A stretch of DNA of 64,000 bases, from the NCBI GenBank assembly GCA_041166745.1, contig JBEEGH010000022.1:1-64000 (forward strand), read 5' to 3'. The translations under genes and the position numbers were made by a program. Shown here piece after piece: positions 1-8,552 of the stretch (position 1 is the first letter of the stretch; each line of letters starts with the position of its first letter). The DNA is from DASUCS01 sp041166745. Its GTDB lineage: Bacteria > Actinomycetota > Acidimicrobiia > Acidimicrobiales > JACDCH01. The notes under the pieces are model-generated. The model had not been told where the DNA came from, made no database searches, and saw only the letters and a list, made by a program, of their open reading frames with translations.

Positions 1-161
1 CCGCCGCCGAACACTGCCAAATCGACCACATCACCCGCTACACCGACGGCGGCCCCACCACCCAAAACAACGGACGCTGCTACTGCCCCACCCACAACCT
101 CTGGCGCGAAAACCATCCCCAACCCGACCAACGACCACCACCCACCGACGACACCTCATGA
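1..161 (+). CDS. HNH endonuclease, C-terminal fragment cut by the window edge
   Basis: The open frame runs from base 3 to a TGA at 159-161 and gives the last 52 residues of a protein that starts outside the window. The residues HCQIDHITRYTDGG followed by NNGRCYCPTHN are the HNH signature: Asp-His, then Asn, then Cys-x-x-His. This is the typical end of the DUF222/HNH (REP13E12-like) proteins that occur in many copies in actinobacterial genomes. These are presumed nucleases, often linked to repeated sequences. The Pro-rich tail after the motif is usual for the group. Identity as an HNH domain is secure; membership of the DUF222 group is inferred because the N-terminal part is not visible. Confidence 0.8.
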   Translation, partial: AAEHCQIDHITRYTDGGPTTQNNGRCYCPTHNLWRENHPQPDQRPPPTDDTS

Positions 162-218
162 ACAGACGAACAGCCAGCCCACAACCAACGAGCAAAGCAC
201 ACCGGTACCGTCGCCCAG

Positions 219-848
219 ATGGTGACTCCCGGACAGATCGTCATCCTCAACGGCGCTCCCCGCGCGGGAAAGTCGAGCATCGTTGCGGTCTTTCAGTCGA
301 TGACCGGCGTTCCGTGGATGAACTTGGGTGTCGACGTCTTCTCGCAGTACGTGACTCCGCCGTCGCACCAACCTGGCATGGGACTGCGTCCAGGACACGA
401 ACGCCCAGAGATCCAAGAACTCATTCCGGCTCTGTTCGCCGCGGTCTACGACTCGATAGCAGCGCATAGCCGTCAAGGGCTCAACGTGATCTGTGACATC
501 GAGCATCACGACGCCTACGCGACGCCACTACATGTTCTCCGCGACTGCGCGCAGCGCGTCCGAGATCTCCCGGCGCTGTTCGTCGGCGTGCGCTGTCCGC
601 TCGACGTGATCCTCCAGCGGCGCGATGCAACCTGGCCCGGGTGGCGCGATGGCCTGCCGATGGTGGAGACGCCTTTTGGCAGTATCCCCGAGCCCGCGCT
701 CCGATGGCAGGAGGCGGTACACCGGCCAGGTATCTACGACATCGAGGTGGACACGTCACAACAGCGTCCCGAGGAGTGCGCCGCTGCGATCTTGTCTCGC
801 GCTGGGGCCGCTCCGGCTGCCTTCGCCCGTCTCGCGGGAGCGGCCTGA
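219..848 (+). CDS. chloramphenicol phosphotransferase-like kinase
   Basis: A 209-residue P-loop kinase. Residues 10-18 (GAPRAGKSS) are the Walker A motif right after a beta strand (IVILN). The segments FVGVRCPLDV and IYDIEVDTS match the layout of the chloramphenicol phosphotransferase family (CPT, Pfam PF07931), as do the spacing and the length of about 180-210 residues. Known members phosphorylate chloramphenicol or act on unknown small molecules, so actual resistance is not implied. The ATG at 219 is followed at once by GTG at 222, which is an alternative start. It stands alone between the HNH fragment and a minus-strand gene. Confidence 0.75.
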   Translation: MVTPGQIVILNGAPRAGKSSIVAVFQSMTGVPWMNLGVDVFSQYVTPPSHQPGMGLRPGHERPEIQELIPALFAAVYDSIAAHSRQGLNVICDIEHHDAYATPLHVLRDCAQRVRDLPALFVGVRCPLDVILQRRDATWPGWRDGLPMVETPFGSIPEPALRWQEAVHRPGIYDIEVDTSQQRPEECAAAILSRAGAAPAAFARLAGAA

Positions 849-934
849 GGAATCACACTCGGTTCTGGTGCCGGATTCGTCGTTGACGTACCACTCGGGC
901 GCGTTCGACGGGTCGGCCGCATAGTGCCCGCGGG

Positions 935-1318
935 TCAGGCTTCTTCGGGCGGCAGCGGAATCGAGTGAAACAGCGAGAATCTCCACGCGCCCGCTTCGCG
1001 CTTGAAGATCACGGTCGTTGGGGCCGATACATGCTGGGCGGTGCCGTCGACCGTGTAGTCCTGGTCGATCCAGCACGTCAGCAGACCGGTATCGCCCTCG
1101 ATTGTCTCGTTGCCGTCGGTGACGACCGTCTTCATCCCGGTGACCATCGAGACGAGCCCGCGTAGGTAGTTCTGCACCTCGTCCGCGCCCCTCATCCACT
1201 TGCGAGAGATCTCGTCGACGCCCTGGGCCTCGCTCGCAACCGAAGCCACAAGTGCCTCGGTATCGCCGCGCTCGAACGCGTCGAACATGCTTTCAAGTGC
1301 CGCCTGTAGTTCCCCCAC
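935..1318 (-). CDS. SnoaL/NTF2-like protein
   Basis: A 127-residue protein of the NTF2-like cone fold (SnoaL / DUF4440 type). It opens with a helix carrying FDAFERGD, has a central segment with polar pocket residues, and ends in strands TTVIFKREAGAWRFSLFHS. Members are small-molecule isomerases, hydrolases or polyketide-type cyclases, or simple binding proteins; nothing here fixes the substrate. I chose the GTG at 1318 because GGAGG lies 5 bases upstream of it. An in-frame ATG at 1363 would add 15 residues without such a site. It is transcribed alone on the minus strand. Confidence 0.7.
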   Translation of the reverse strand: MGELQAALESMFDAFERGDTEALVASVASEAQGVDEISRKWMRGADEVQNYLRGLVSMVTGMKTVVTDGNETIEGDTGLLTCWIDQDYTVDGTAQHVSAPTTVIFKREAGAWRFSLFHSIPLPPEEA

Positions 1319-1458
1319 GTTGACCTCCGCTGTGATCCGCCGGAATCGCGCTGATAGCCGCACCGTACTGCGCGATACCGATGTCCGCTCGGGCCGCGCT
1401 CATTGTTCAAAGCATGTATCCGACAACGTCACCAGTGTCGTGGACGTTCGTCCTGGGC

Positions 1459-1935
1459 TCATGGAGGCCTCACCGCGCTGTTCCGCGGACGGTGTCGATG
1501 CTCGCAACGAGAATCTTGGAACGTCGGAGAAGTACGTCTGGATGCCAACGACCCGACGAAACCGTCGAACTGCTTGACTCCGCGCAACAGGTAGCCGGAA
1601 GACCTCCCCGCAGACGCAGGGAAGCACGAAATGGTCTGGATGATCCAACCTGTGGCGAGAGCATCATCCACCGCATCGCGAATGGCGTCCTCCGGCGCGC
1701 CGGTCAACATCGAGTCGCGTGAAATCTCGGACCATGCGTTGGAGGGGCCGCCTCCGTGTCCGACAAATACCGACACGCGTTGCTCGGCTATCCCAAACGT
1801 GTCCCGAGCGAACAGCGGATCGGCCCGGAGTGCGTCTGCCCGGCGGCGATCTTCGCTCGTCGGCTTCGCCACGCAGGCCACGGCCATGAACAACGCGAGG
1901 CCCACGCCCGCAACGCGTTTGGCGTTCTGCCTCAC
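1459..1935 (-). CDS. putative lipoprotein of unknown function
   Basis: From a GTG at 1935 the protein starts MRQNAKRVAGVGLALFMAVAC. This is a classic lipoprotein signal: basic residues, a hydrophobic core, then a lipobox ending in Cys at about residue 21. The mature part (about 137 residues) is not one I recognise; it has the segments LRADPLFARDTF and a glycine/serine-rich middle. An upstream in-frame ATG at 1977 would leave only 8 bases to the divergent VOC gene, so the later start is preferred. The last 25 residues are Arg-rich and of odd composition, so the 3' end may be frame-shifted. Membrane attachment is inferred from the signal only. Confidence 0.5.
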   Translation of the reverse strand: MRQNAKRVAGVGLALFMAVACVAKPTSEDRRRADALRADPLFARDTFGIAEQRVSVFVGHGGGPSNAWSEISRDSMLTGAPEDAIRDAVDDALATGWIIQTISCFPASAGRSSGYLLRGVKQFDGFVGSLASRRTSPTFQDSRCEHRHRPRNSAVRPP

Positions 1936-1985
1936 ACGCGCACGGTACTGCCGGATCTTCGCTTCCCCGCGTGGCATCCTCGGGC

Positions 1986-2423
1986 ATGCCCGAGACGTTT
2001 CCCGCGCTGCGGGCCGTTGTTCTTGATGCCACTGACGCGCGTGCAGTCGCTGAGTTCTACCGAGCGCTTCTCGGCTACCAGTATCGACCCGGCGACGAAC
2101 TCCCTGCGGCCGGACAACCCGACCCGCACGGTGAGGACTGGCTCGTGCTCCGGGACGGCACCGGCAATGCGCGCCTCGCTGTCCAACACGTCTCAGAGCT
2201 ACCGGAATCGACGTGGCCCGATACGCGGGTACCCCAACAGCTGCATCTTGACCTGACCGTCGCGAACCTCGAGCAGCTCGCCGTGCAGCGCGACCGGGCG
2301 CTGTCCCTTGGCGCGAAGGTGCTACTCGATCGGTCGTCCAATCCAGAGGAGCCGCTCTACGTCTTCGCTGACCCGGCCGGGCATCCGTTCTGCATCTTCG
2401 TCTCGCCGGACCAGCCCACCTGA
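1986..2423 (+). CDS. glyoxalase/bleomycin-resistance (VOC) family protein
   Basis: A 145-residue VOC superfamily protein with one domain of two beta-alpha-beta-beta-beta units. The first unit runs ALRAVVLDATDARAVAEFYR; the second begins QLHLDLTVANLEQL and ends in FADPAGHPFCIF, the standard closing strand with the Gly-His-Pro-Phe turn. VOC proteins bind a divalent metal and act on glyoxal adducts, catechols or drugs; the substrate here is unknown. ATG 1986 was chosen over an in-frame GTG at 1971 because 1971 would overlap the start region of the divergent lipoprotein gene. Neither has a clear Shine-Dalgarno sequence. Confidence 0.8.
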   Translation: MPETFPALRAVVLDATDARAVAEFYRALLGYQYRPGDELPAAGQPDPHGEDWLVLRDGTGNARLAVQHVSELPESTWPDTRVPQQLHLDLTVANLEQLAVQRDRALSLGAKVLLDRSSNPEEPLYVFADPAGHPFCIFVSPDQPT

Positions 2424-2460
2424 CGTGCGCTCGTCGGTTCGGTCTGCTTCCCCAGGGGAC

Positions 2461-2910
2461 CTAGGAGTGGAGCGCCGCGCGGCGGAGCGCGATTCGGACG
2501 AGGGAACGATGCAGGAGCGAGACGGGCGGCCAGATGACTCTGGCGATCGGCCGGTCGTAGGTGACGAAGGTTGACCACACGAGTCGCCCGTCGGCGAGCC
2601 GGAACGTGTTGTACGCCCCGAGGAACCCAGAGCGCAGCTGGCACGCGGTTTCGTCGGGACTACGGCCGACGATGTGCCACCCGAGAATGTGATCTGTTGA
2701 ACCCCTGGGGCCGAGTCGAAGCCCGAGGACGACACGCCATCCGGCGAGCATGAACCATCGCAGCGGTGCCGGAGCGCCTTCCCATGCCGCTCGAGCCCAC
2801 TGTTCCGATGACCGGTTGTCGTGGGGCTCAACAGCGATCTCGTACGCACACGCGAAGTCGGGATCGTGCGTCGCCGCGCAGAATCCCGAGGTCGGCGACG
2901 CCCGCTGCAC
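2461..2910 (-). CDS. DUF2867-like protein
   Basis: A 149-residue protein. Its middle (LRWFMLAGWRVVLGLRLGP, then DHILGWHIV) and end (YDRPIARVIWPPVSLLHR) match what I recall of the DUF2867 group of SRPBCC-like proteins common in actinobacteria. The function of this group is unknown; an SRPBCC-type hydrophobic pocket would suit lipid or small-molecule binding. The start is a GTG at 2910 without a strong ribosome site. It follows the AhpD-like gene at 2933 on the same strand with a 22-base gap and could be co-transcribed with it. Confidence 0.65.
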   Translation of the reverse strand: MQRASPTSGFCAATHDPDFACAYEIAVEPHDNRSSEQWARAAWEGAPAPLRWFMLAGWRVVLGLRLGPRGSTDHILGWHIVGRSPDETACQLRSGFLGAYNTFRLADGRLVWSTFVTYDRPIARVIWPPVSLLHRSLVRIALRRAALHS

Positions 2911-2932
2911 CCGACTCGCCAGCAGTGCGGGC

Positions 2933-3430
2933 TCAGTCCTTGACGTAGTTCACATCGGTGAGTGATGTGTCTTCGATGCCGAGCACGTTGAGCGTGCGGC
3001 CCAACGCGACAAACGTCGCTATGCAGATCGTGAGATCAAGGATCTCGGCATCGGTGAAGTGCTCGTGCAGCTGCTCGAAGAACGCGTCGTCGATCGCCGT
3101 GTGCGCGACGGCGAAACGCTCGGCGTAGTCGATCGCCATCTTCTCCTGTGGCGAGTATCGGCTGTCGCCGTGGAACGTGGAGACATGCGCGTAGAAGTCT
3201 TCGGTCATGCCCTGCTCCATCACCGAGTCGGCCCGGAAGTTGAGACAGACCTTGCACTCGTTGAGTTGCGCAATGCGCATGCGTGCCGCTTCGCGAACAC
3301 GAGTCGGGATGATGCTCTTGTTGTAGGCCGCGTCGCTCAGCTTGGCGACGGCCGCACCCATCTCCGGGCGCAACATCCAGACCTGGACGGCATCGCCCCC
3401 TTCACCTTCAGGAATGTTGATCCGCGACAT
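2933..3430 (-). CDS. carboxymuconolactone decarboxylase / AhpD-like protein
   Basis: A 165-residue all-helical protein of the CMD/AhpD family. The helix IPTRVREAARMRIAQLNECKVC leads into a Cys-x-x-Cys-type pair (CKVC) followed by LNFR, as in alkylhydroperoxidase D-like proteins. There the two cysteines act as a redox pair with a nearby His. The C-terminal helices TICIATFVALGRTLNVLG are also typical. Likely role: peroxide or thiol redox chemistry, or decarboxylation of a lactone; the substrate is not visible. ATG at 3430. Confidence 0.8.
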   Translation of the reverse strand: MSRINIPEGEGGDAVQVWMLRPEMGAAVAKLSDAAYNKSIIPTRVREAARMRIAQLNECKVCLNFRADSVMEQGMTEDFYAHVSTFHGDSRYSPQEKMAIDYAERFAVAHTAIDDAFFEQLHEHFTDAEILDLTICIATFVALGRTLNVLGIEDTSLTDVNYVKD

Positions 3431-3455
3431 GACGAAACCCTAGGCCGCGGGCTGG

Positions 3456-3929
3456 TCAGCCTCCCCGCTTGACCTGGAACCGGCGACGCTTGGCCTGCTC
3501 GGCAGCCGGCTCCTCGAACACCATTCCCTTGCCGCCGAGCGACGCGGCCTCGATCGCCGGCGCGACGGTTGCCGACATCGGGCTCGGTAGATCACGGGTC
3601 TTGAACCATCCGACCTCCCCGATGTCACCGTGCCCCGTGACACGGGCCGCGCCCTTGATGAACCGGCATCGGTACACGATGACCATCAACGACTGGGGAT
3701 CTCCGGCGCGATAGCGCACGCCCACGACATGGTCGATGGCGGCCGTGATGTCGGTTTGCACCGCGATCTCACGAACGAGTGCCTCCTCCGGGCTTTCGTA
3801 GTCCGGTACCAGCCCTCCCGGCAGCCCGTATTGCAGCGCGCCGTGCCGCTCGCGGATGAGTAGCACCCGTCCGCCGGAGTCGAGCAGCACCGCAGCTACT
3901 GCGACGGCAAAGCGCTGGACCCCGGCCAT
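3456..3929 (-). CDS. NUDIX hydrolase with a degenerate Nudix box
   Basis: A 157-residue Nudix-fold protein. The N-terminal strands (AVAVAAVLLDSGGRVLLIRERHG) and the loop LQYGLPGGLVPDYE lead into the Nudix helix EEALVREIAVQTD. The family signature GX5EX7REUXEEXGU expects Glu-Glu after RE-U-x, which bind the metal. Here that position reads VQ and the closing Gly is also missing, so metal-dependent pyrophosphohydrolase activity is doubtful. It may be a ligand-binding or regulatory Nudix protein. ATG at 3929; it lies 18 bases upstream of the end of the RsbW-like gene, on the same strand. Confidence 0.75.
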   Translation of the reverse strand: MAGVQRFAVAVAAVLLDSGGRVLLIRERHGALQYGLPGGLVPDYESPEEALVREIAVQTDITAAIDHVVGVRYRAGDPQSLMVIVYRCRFIKGAARVTGHGDIGEVGWFKTRDLPSPMSATVAPAIEAASLGGKGMVFEEPAAEQAKRRRFQVKRGG

Positions 3930-3947
3930 GGCTACATGCTGCCGCGT

Positions 3948-4355
3948 CTACGAGGCGCGTGGCGTCGCGGTGAACCACACCTCGTTGCCGGTGCCCGACC
4001 GGCCGATCGTCAACGAGTCCGCCAGCTTGCGGCTGATGAAGAGACCGAAGCCGCCGTCCTCGCCGTCAATCGGTGGCGCGTCCGGAATGCTGAACGGGGC
4101 GCCGTGATCCCGAACGCATCCCCTGACCACCGTCGGCGTCGCTTCCAGCTCGAGCTCGATCAGGTCCTCGACGTTGAGGCTGCCGTGTCGGATCGCGTTC
4201 GTGACGAGCTCGCTGACGATGATCTCGATCTCCCCGAGCAGTTCATCAGGGGTACGCGGAAGCGCCCGCACGAGACTCCGGGCGGCCGCAACCGAGACGG
4301 GATGAGATGGGAGCGAGAGGCGCAGTCGGAACGACTCTGTCTCGCTCTCACTCAT
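3948..4355 (-). CDS. anti-sigma factor / serine kinase (RsbW-like HATPase)
   Basis: A 135-residue GHKL-type ATPase. The N box ELVTNAIRHG (about residues 50-60) and the G box GGFGLFISRKLADSL are clear. Such proteins phosphorylate a STAS partner on serine and sequester a sigma factor. The ATG at 4355 overlaps the end of the STAS gene by 8 bases (ATGAGTGA), so the two are translationally coupled and made in matched amounts. With the upstream phosphatase this is a complete partner-switching module; no sigma factor is encoded next to it. Confidence 0.88.
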   Translation of the reverse strand: MSESETESFRLRLSLPSHPVSVAAARSLVRALPRTPDELLGEIEIIVSELVTNAIRHGSLNVEDLIELELEATPTVVRGCVRDHGAPFSIPDAPPIDGEDGGFGLFISRKLADSLTIGRSGTGNEVWFTATPRAS

Positions 4356-4671
4356 AGTCAAACCATGCCGCCACGCCGGCAACGTCGAGCAGACGACGAA
4401 CCGGTCCGTCTGGCACGGCCAGCACCAGCGCGAGTCCGCGCGCTTGCGCCGCGTCTCGGCACATGAGCAGTGCTCGGAGGCCGGAGGAGTCGATGAACGA
4501 CACAGTGGCGACGTCCAAGACAACGGAGCGCGCGTCGGTTTCGGCAATCGCTTCCCGCACTCGTGCGACCAGCTCCTGCTCGACGGCGATGTCGAGCTCG
4601 CCAGCAAGGGAGACGCGAAGGATCTCGCCGGTCCGTTCGACCTCGACGGTGAAGGTGCCCTCGTGGATCAC
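4348..4671 (-). CDS. STAS-domain anti-anti-sigma factor
   Basis: A 107-residue single STAS domain. The segment VSFIDSSGLRALLM (about residues 55-68) carries the conserved DSSG in which one Ser is phosphorylated by an RsbW-type kinase. The unphosphorylated form binds the kinase and frees the sigma factor. Its ATG overlaps the stop of the SpoIIE phosphatase gene by 4 bases and its own stop overlaps the kinase start, so the three genes form one tightly coupled minus-strand operon. Confidence 0.9.
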   Translation of the reverse strand: MIHEGTFTVEVERTGEILRVSLAGELDIAVEQELVARVREAIAETDARSVVLDVATVSFIDSSGLRALLMCRDAAQARGLALVLAVPDGPVRRLLDVAGVAAWFDYE

Positions 4672-5906
4672 AGCGAGCGGACCACGAGGAAGGCGGCATC
4701 GTCTCGGATGTCGTCGCCGAGGGCCGCATCGATCGCGTCGGCAACTTCACTGGCGGTGTGACCGGCCCACGGGCGAAGAATCGCCCGCAACGTCGCGTCG
4801 TCGGTCTCGCCGTGGCCCGCCACGGCTTCGAGCATGCCGTCGGTGAACATCAGCAGCACGTCGCCAGGATCCAGCGTGGCGGCGGATTCGTCAAACTCGG
4901 CGTCGGCCCGCCAGCCAACAATCGGCGACGTGGTGCCGACGGCCTCGACCTGACCGTCAGCGCGCACGATCAGGGGACGAGGATGGCCCCCAAGAGCGAC
5001 CGTGAGCTCGGTCGTCGTACCGGTACGGCGAATCGCCCCGACCGCGACCGTGACGTACCGCTCGGGATCGTCGGCCGACCGAACCAGCACGTCGTTCAAA
5101 CGCGACAGCGCGTCTGCGGGTGTCCACTCGTGGAGTACGACCGTGCGCAGCGTCCACCGAGCGGTGCCGGTCAATGCCGCCGCCATGGTGCCCTTGCCAC
5201 ACGCGTCGCCAACGACCACTGCGCAGCCATCGTCGGTCGGAATCACGTCGTAGAAGTCGCCGCCCACCTGGTCGCGATTGGCGACGTGGTACCGCGCCGC
5301 GAACTCGAGTCCCTTCACCTCGGGCAGCGTCGGCGGCAACAAGCTCTGCTGCAGCGTGCTGGCGACGTCTTCTGCGCTGCGGCGCAACTCCGCCTCGAGG
5401 CCGACTGCGGTTCGGGCCGAAAGGCGGAGCTCGAGCTCATCCATGACGAGCGCCGCGAGATCGCTCAGTGTCGCAACCTGTGCGTCACTCATCTCGCGCG
5501 GTCCGAGATCGATCACGCAGAGCGTTCCGAGGTTGTAGCCATCGTGCGTGGTCAGCGGGACTCCCGCATAGAAGCCGAGCCCGAACTCACCGGCCACGAG
5601 CGGGTTGGCCAGCGTTCGAGGGTCGGCTTTCGCATCGGCGACCAGCCACGGCCCGTCCTGCAGGATTGCCGACGCGCAGAGGCCCGGCTCTCGATCGATC
5701 TGCTCGACATCGAGCCCGTGATGCGACTTGAACCAGATCCGATCGGTGTCGACGATGCTCACGATCGAGATCGGCACGTCCAACAGCCGCGCCGCGAGCG
5801 CGGTGATCCGCTCGAAGGCTCCGTCAGGAGGCGTATCCAGGACGTCGTACCGGCGGACGGCCGCGAGGCGTTCCGCTTCGTTTGCCGGGATCACGTCGAC
5901 TGACAC
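4668..5906 (-). CDS. GAF-SpoIIE (PP2C-type) serine phosphatase
   Basis: A 412-residue signalling phosphatase. Residues about 10-160 form a GAF domain (from RRYDVLDTPPDGAFERIT to GTLCVIDL). Residues about 195-410 form a SpoIIE/PP2C domain with the metal-binding motifs QVGGDFYDV and VGDACGKGT and a late MFTDGMLE. It would dephosphorylate the STAS protein encoded next to it in response to a small molecule or redox cue sensed by GAF. I chose the GTG at 5906 because GAGGAGAGG sits 5 bases upstream; an in-frame ATG at 5966 lacks this. First gene of the operon. Confidence 0.9.
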   Translation of the reverse strand: MSVDVIPANEAERLAAVRRYDVLDTPPDGAFERITALAARLLDVPISIVSIVDTDRIWFKSHHGLDVEQIDREPGLCASAILQDGPWLVADAKADPRTLANPLVAGEFGLGFYAGVPLTTHDGYNLGTLCVIDLGPREMSDAQVATLSDLAALVMDELELRLSARTAVGLEAELRRSAEDVASTLQQSLLPPTLPEVKGLEFAARYHVANRDQVGGDFYDVIPTDDGCAVVVGDACGKGTMAAALTGTARWTLRTVVLHEWTPADALSRLNDVLVRSADDPERYVTVAVGAIRRTGTTTELTVALGGHPRPLIVRADGQVEAVGTTSPIVGWRADAEFDESAATLDPGDVLLMFTDGMLEAVAGHGETDDATLRAILRPWAGHTASEVADAIDAALGDDIRDDAAFLVVRSL

Positions 5907-6027
5907 TTTTTCCTCTCCTCGGAACGCCCTACCCCTGGTGGGTTCCGACGAGTTTCCCTGATCCATGCGATCCGAGCCACGGTGAATCGCTTTGTCCGGT
6001 TCAGCCCACTCACGGAGCCACTGACGA

Positions 6028-7068
6028 TCAGCGGAATCGTTCGTCGAGGCCGTAGAAGGCCATCGGGCCGTCCCAGAGGATCACCCGCACGTCGTCCTCT
6101 GACACGTTCTGCTCCTCACACTCGTGCAGGAACGCGTCGGCCGCGCCCGGAAAGATCGCGTCCGGATGAGGGAAGTCGCTTGCCCACATCACATACTCCG
6201 GGCCCATCCACTCGACGACCATGCCGACGCAGTCGTCGTCGGCCTCCGTCGAGATCACGCAATGCGCATCAAAGAGCTCGGTGGCCGACGGTCGTCCCTC
6301 GGTGAGCCACTCGAGGTGATCGTCGAGACGGGCGAGCCAGTACGGCAACCAACCCGTTCCCGACTCCAGGAACGCGACTCGCAGCTCGGGGTGGCGCTCG
6401 AGCGCGCCGTCGAGCACCAGTGAGGCCATGGCCGCCATCTGCTCCATCGGATGCGACAGCGCGTGTCGAGTAGCGAACGATGAGAAGCGGTCAGCGCCGA
6501 TCGTCGGTCCGCGCAGGCCGAGGCCTTCGTGCACGGACACGGTGAGACCCTGCTCGACGCACGCCGCCCACAACGGGTCGTACTCGGCATGACCCAAGTT
6601 GCGGCCGTACAGATGATTCGGCCGCGCCAAGATGCCGACGAGCCCGAGAGATTTGGCCCGCTTGACTTCCATGATCGCCAACTCCACGTCGACCAGCGGC
6701 ACGAGCGCGACTCCCGTCATGCGCTCGGGAGACGCCGCGCAGTACTCGGCGATCCAGTCGTTGTACGAGCGGCACGCCGCTGCCGATTGATCAGGCGTGA
6801 GCTCCGGCAGGAACGGTACGAACAATCCGATCGACGGATAGAGCACCACGGCGTCGATGCCTTGCGCGTCCATCGCGCGCAAGTAGGACGGCGCGTCGAA
6901 GCCGTGTTCGAACTGATCGGTCAACAGATCGAAATCGCCGCACGGCACCATCGGCGTGTCCGCGGGCAGGTCGATCGGGCCCTCGCCCGGCGACGCCCAC
7001 TCGGCGAACACGTGCGCCGGCTCGATGACGTGAGCGTCGGCGTCGAGGACGCGGAAGCCCTCGATCAC
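6028..7068 (-). CDS. amidohydrolase family (COG2159) metal-dependent hydrolase
   Basis: A 346-residue TIM-barrel amidohydrolase of the ACMSD/COG2159 type. It opens RVLDADAHVIEP, where the usual HxH of strand 1 is Asp-x-Asp-x-His as in many actinobacterial members. Later segments include TVSVHEGLGLRG, which carries the conserved His, and VMWASDFPHPDA near the end, which carries the metal-binding Asp. Members act as decarboxylases or hydrolases of ring-cleavage products. Its ATG overlaps the stop of the upstream SDR gene by 4 bases, so it is the last gene of the P450-SDR-SDR operon and probably works on a product of those enzymes. Confidence 0.85.
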   Translation of the reverse strand: MIEGFRVLDADAHVIEPAHVFAEWASPGEGPIDLPADTPMVPCGDFDLLTDQFEHGFDAPSYLRAMDAQGIDAVVLYPSIGLFVPFLPELTPDQSAAACRSYNDWIAEYCAASPERMTGVALVPLVDVELAIMEVKRAKSLGLVGILARPNHLYGRNLGHAEYDPLWAACVEQGLTVSVHEGLGLRGPTIGADRFSSFATRHALSHPMEQMAAMASLVLDGALERHPELRVAFLESGTGWLPYWLARLDDHLEWLTEGRPSATELFDAHCVISTEADDDCVGMVVEWMGPEYVMWASDFPHPDAIFPGAADAFLHECEEQNVSEDDVRVILWDGPMAFYGLDERFR

Positions 7069-7781
7069 TGGCGCCTCGCAGCCAACCCGCCGTCGAGGGG
7101 AAGCACGGCGCCGCTGGTGAACGCTGCGCCCTCAGACAGCAGGAACGCGACGGCTGCGCACACCTCGGACGCGCGACCGAGTCGCCCCATCGGGAGGTTG
7201 GCGGCCACGCCGGCGCGCACCTTTTCGGGATCGGGGGCCATGTCGGTGAGCCGCACGAACAGACCGGTGTCCGTCGGCCCGAGGGACAGCACGTTGACGC
7301 GCACGCCGTCGCGGGCATGCTCGATCGCCACCTGCTTGCACAGGTTCGTGAGCCCGAACTTCGACGCGCAGTACGCCGGGAACTGCGGAGCGACGATCGA
7401 GCCGAGGGTCGAACCCATCGCGACGATCGATCCCCCACCGGCCGCGACCATGTGCGGCACGGCGTGGCGCATGCACAGGAACGGGCCCTTCAAGTTGATG
7501 TCGATCACCCGCTGCCAGTCCTCGTCCGTGCAATCGACGATCGGTGCGCGTGTTTCCACCGCCGCGCTCAGGACGAGCGCGGTCAACGGTCCTCGCGCGG
7601 CCGCTGCGGCCACGACTCGACCAACGTCGGCATCGTTTCGAACGTCGCACTCCTCGATCCACGGCTCGTTCGCGTCGACGTCCAGCCCCACGACGTCGTA
7701 CCCATCGGCGCGCAGCCGATCCGAGATGGCCGCACCCAAGCCTGAGGCCGCACCGGTAACGAGGGCAACACATTCATTCAC
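7065..7781 (-). CDS. SDR family oxidoreductase
   Basis: A 238-residue classical short-chain dehydrogenase. TGAASGLGAAIS binds the cofactor and Asp in GLDVDAN suggests NAD(H). The catalytic Tyr-Lys is in YCASKFGL. Its start overlaps the stop of the next SDR gene by 4 bases, and its stop overlaps the amidohydrolase start by 4. The substrate is unknown; hydroxy/keto conversion of a lipid or steroid intermediate produced by the P450 of this operon would be logical. Confidence 0.87.
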   Translation of the reverse strand: MNECVALVTGAASGLGAAISDRLRADGYDVVGLDVDANEPWIEECDVRNDADVGRVVAAAAARGPLTALVLSAAVETRAPIVDCTDEDWQRVIDINLKGPFLCMRHAVPHMVAAGGGSIVAMGSTLGSIVAPQFPAYCASKFGLTNLCKQVAIEHARDGVRVNVLSLGPTDTGLFVRLTDMAPDPEKVRAGVAANLPMGRLGRASEVCAAVAFLLSEGAAFTSGAVLPLDGGLAARRQ

Positions 7782-8536
7782 CGGAGTGCCGCCAGGCCGC
7801 CGTCGGCGGGGATGACCGCGCCCGACACGTACGCGGACTGATCCGACGCCAGGAACAAGGCGATGCCGGCGACGTCCTCGGCGGTGCCGAGCCGCTGCAG
7901 CGGGATCACGCGGGCCAGACCGGAGAGGAAGCCCTCGGTGTCGTCCATCTCCTCAGCCACCCTGCGAAAGCGGGGCGTGTCGATCGAACCGGGCGCGATC
8001 ACGTTGGCCCGCACCTTTGGCCCGTACTCGACGGCGATCTGGCGAGTGAGCGCGACGAGCCCGGCCTTCGCCGCGCCGTAGGCGACGTACCCCTCCGAGC
8101 CGATGAGCCCGAGCACCGACGCCGTGTTGATGATCGAGCCGCCGTCGCCGCCGAGCATCACCGGTATCGCGGCGCGGCACGCCCAGAAGACCGCGTTGAG
8201 GTTGGTGGCGATCGTGCGATCCCAGTCGTCCTCGGTGCACTCGACGAGGCGGCCGGACATCTGGACGGCGGCGTTGTTGTACAGCACATCGATGCGACCG
8301 AACGCGTCGGCAGTGTCGGAGATCATGCGGGCGCAGTCCTCAGCGACGGAGACGTCGGCGTGCAGCGCAATCGCGGTACCGCCTTCCTTCTCGACCAACC
8401 CGACGGTCTCCTGCGCGCCGTCGTCGTTCACGTCGATGACCGCGATCGACGCACCGTGCGACGCGAACAGCACGGCCGCCGCTCGCCCTTGTCCAGATGC
8501 CGCGCCGGTGATCAGCGCAACGCGACCGGCGAGCAC
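7778..8536 (-). CDS. SDR family oxidoreductase
   Basis: A 252-residue classical SDR. Glycine motif TGAASGQGRAAA, NNAA after IDVLYN, catalytic Ser in SIINTASVLG and Tyr-x3-Lys in YGAAKAGL. Near the end SGAVIPADGGLAAL is the usual closing segment. It lies 16 bases downstream of the P450 gene on the same strand and overlaps the next SDR gene by 4 bases, so it is the second gene of a four-gene operon. An alcohol/ketone redox step on the P450 product is an inference from context. Confidence 0.88.
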   Translation of the reverse strand: MLAGRVALITGAASGQGRAAAVLFASHGASIAVIDVNDDGAQETVGLVEKEGGTAIALHADVSVAEDCARMISDTADAFGRIDVLYNNAAVQMSGRLVECTEDDWDRTIATNLNAVFWACRAAIPVMLGGDGGSIINTASVLGLIGSEGYVAYGAAKAGLVALTRQIAVEYGPKVRANVIAPGSIDTPRFRRVAEEMDDTEGFLSGLARVIPLQRLGTAEDVAGIALFLASDQSAYVSGAVIPADGGLAALR

Positions 8537-8552
8537 TACGAGGGAACCAGCG

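Noticed and set aside
7132..8240. Long antisense reading frames over the SDR and P450 genes
   Set aside because: They are Arg/Pro-rich shadows caused by high GC content and show no family motif.
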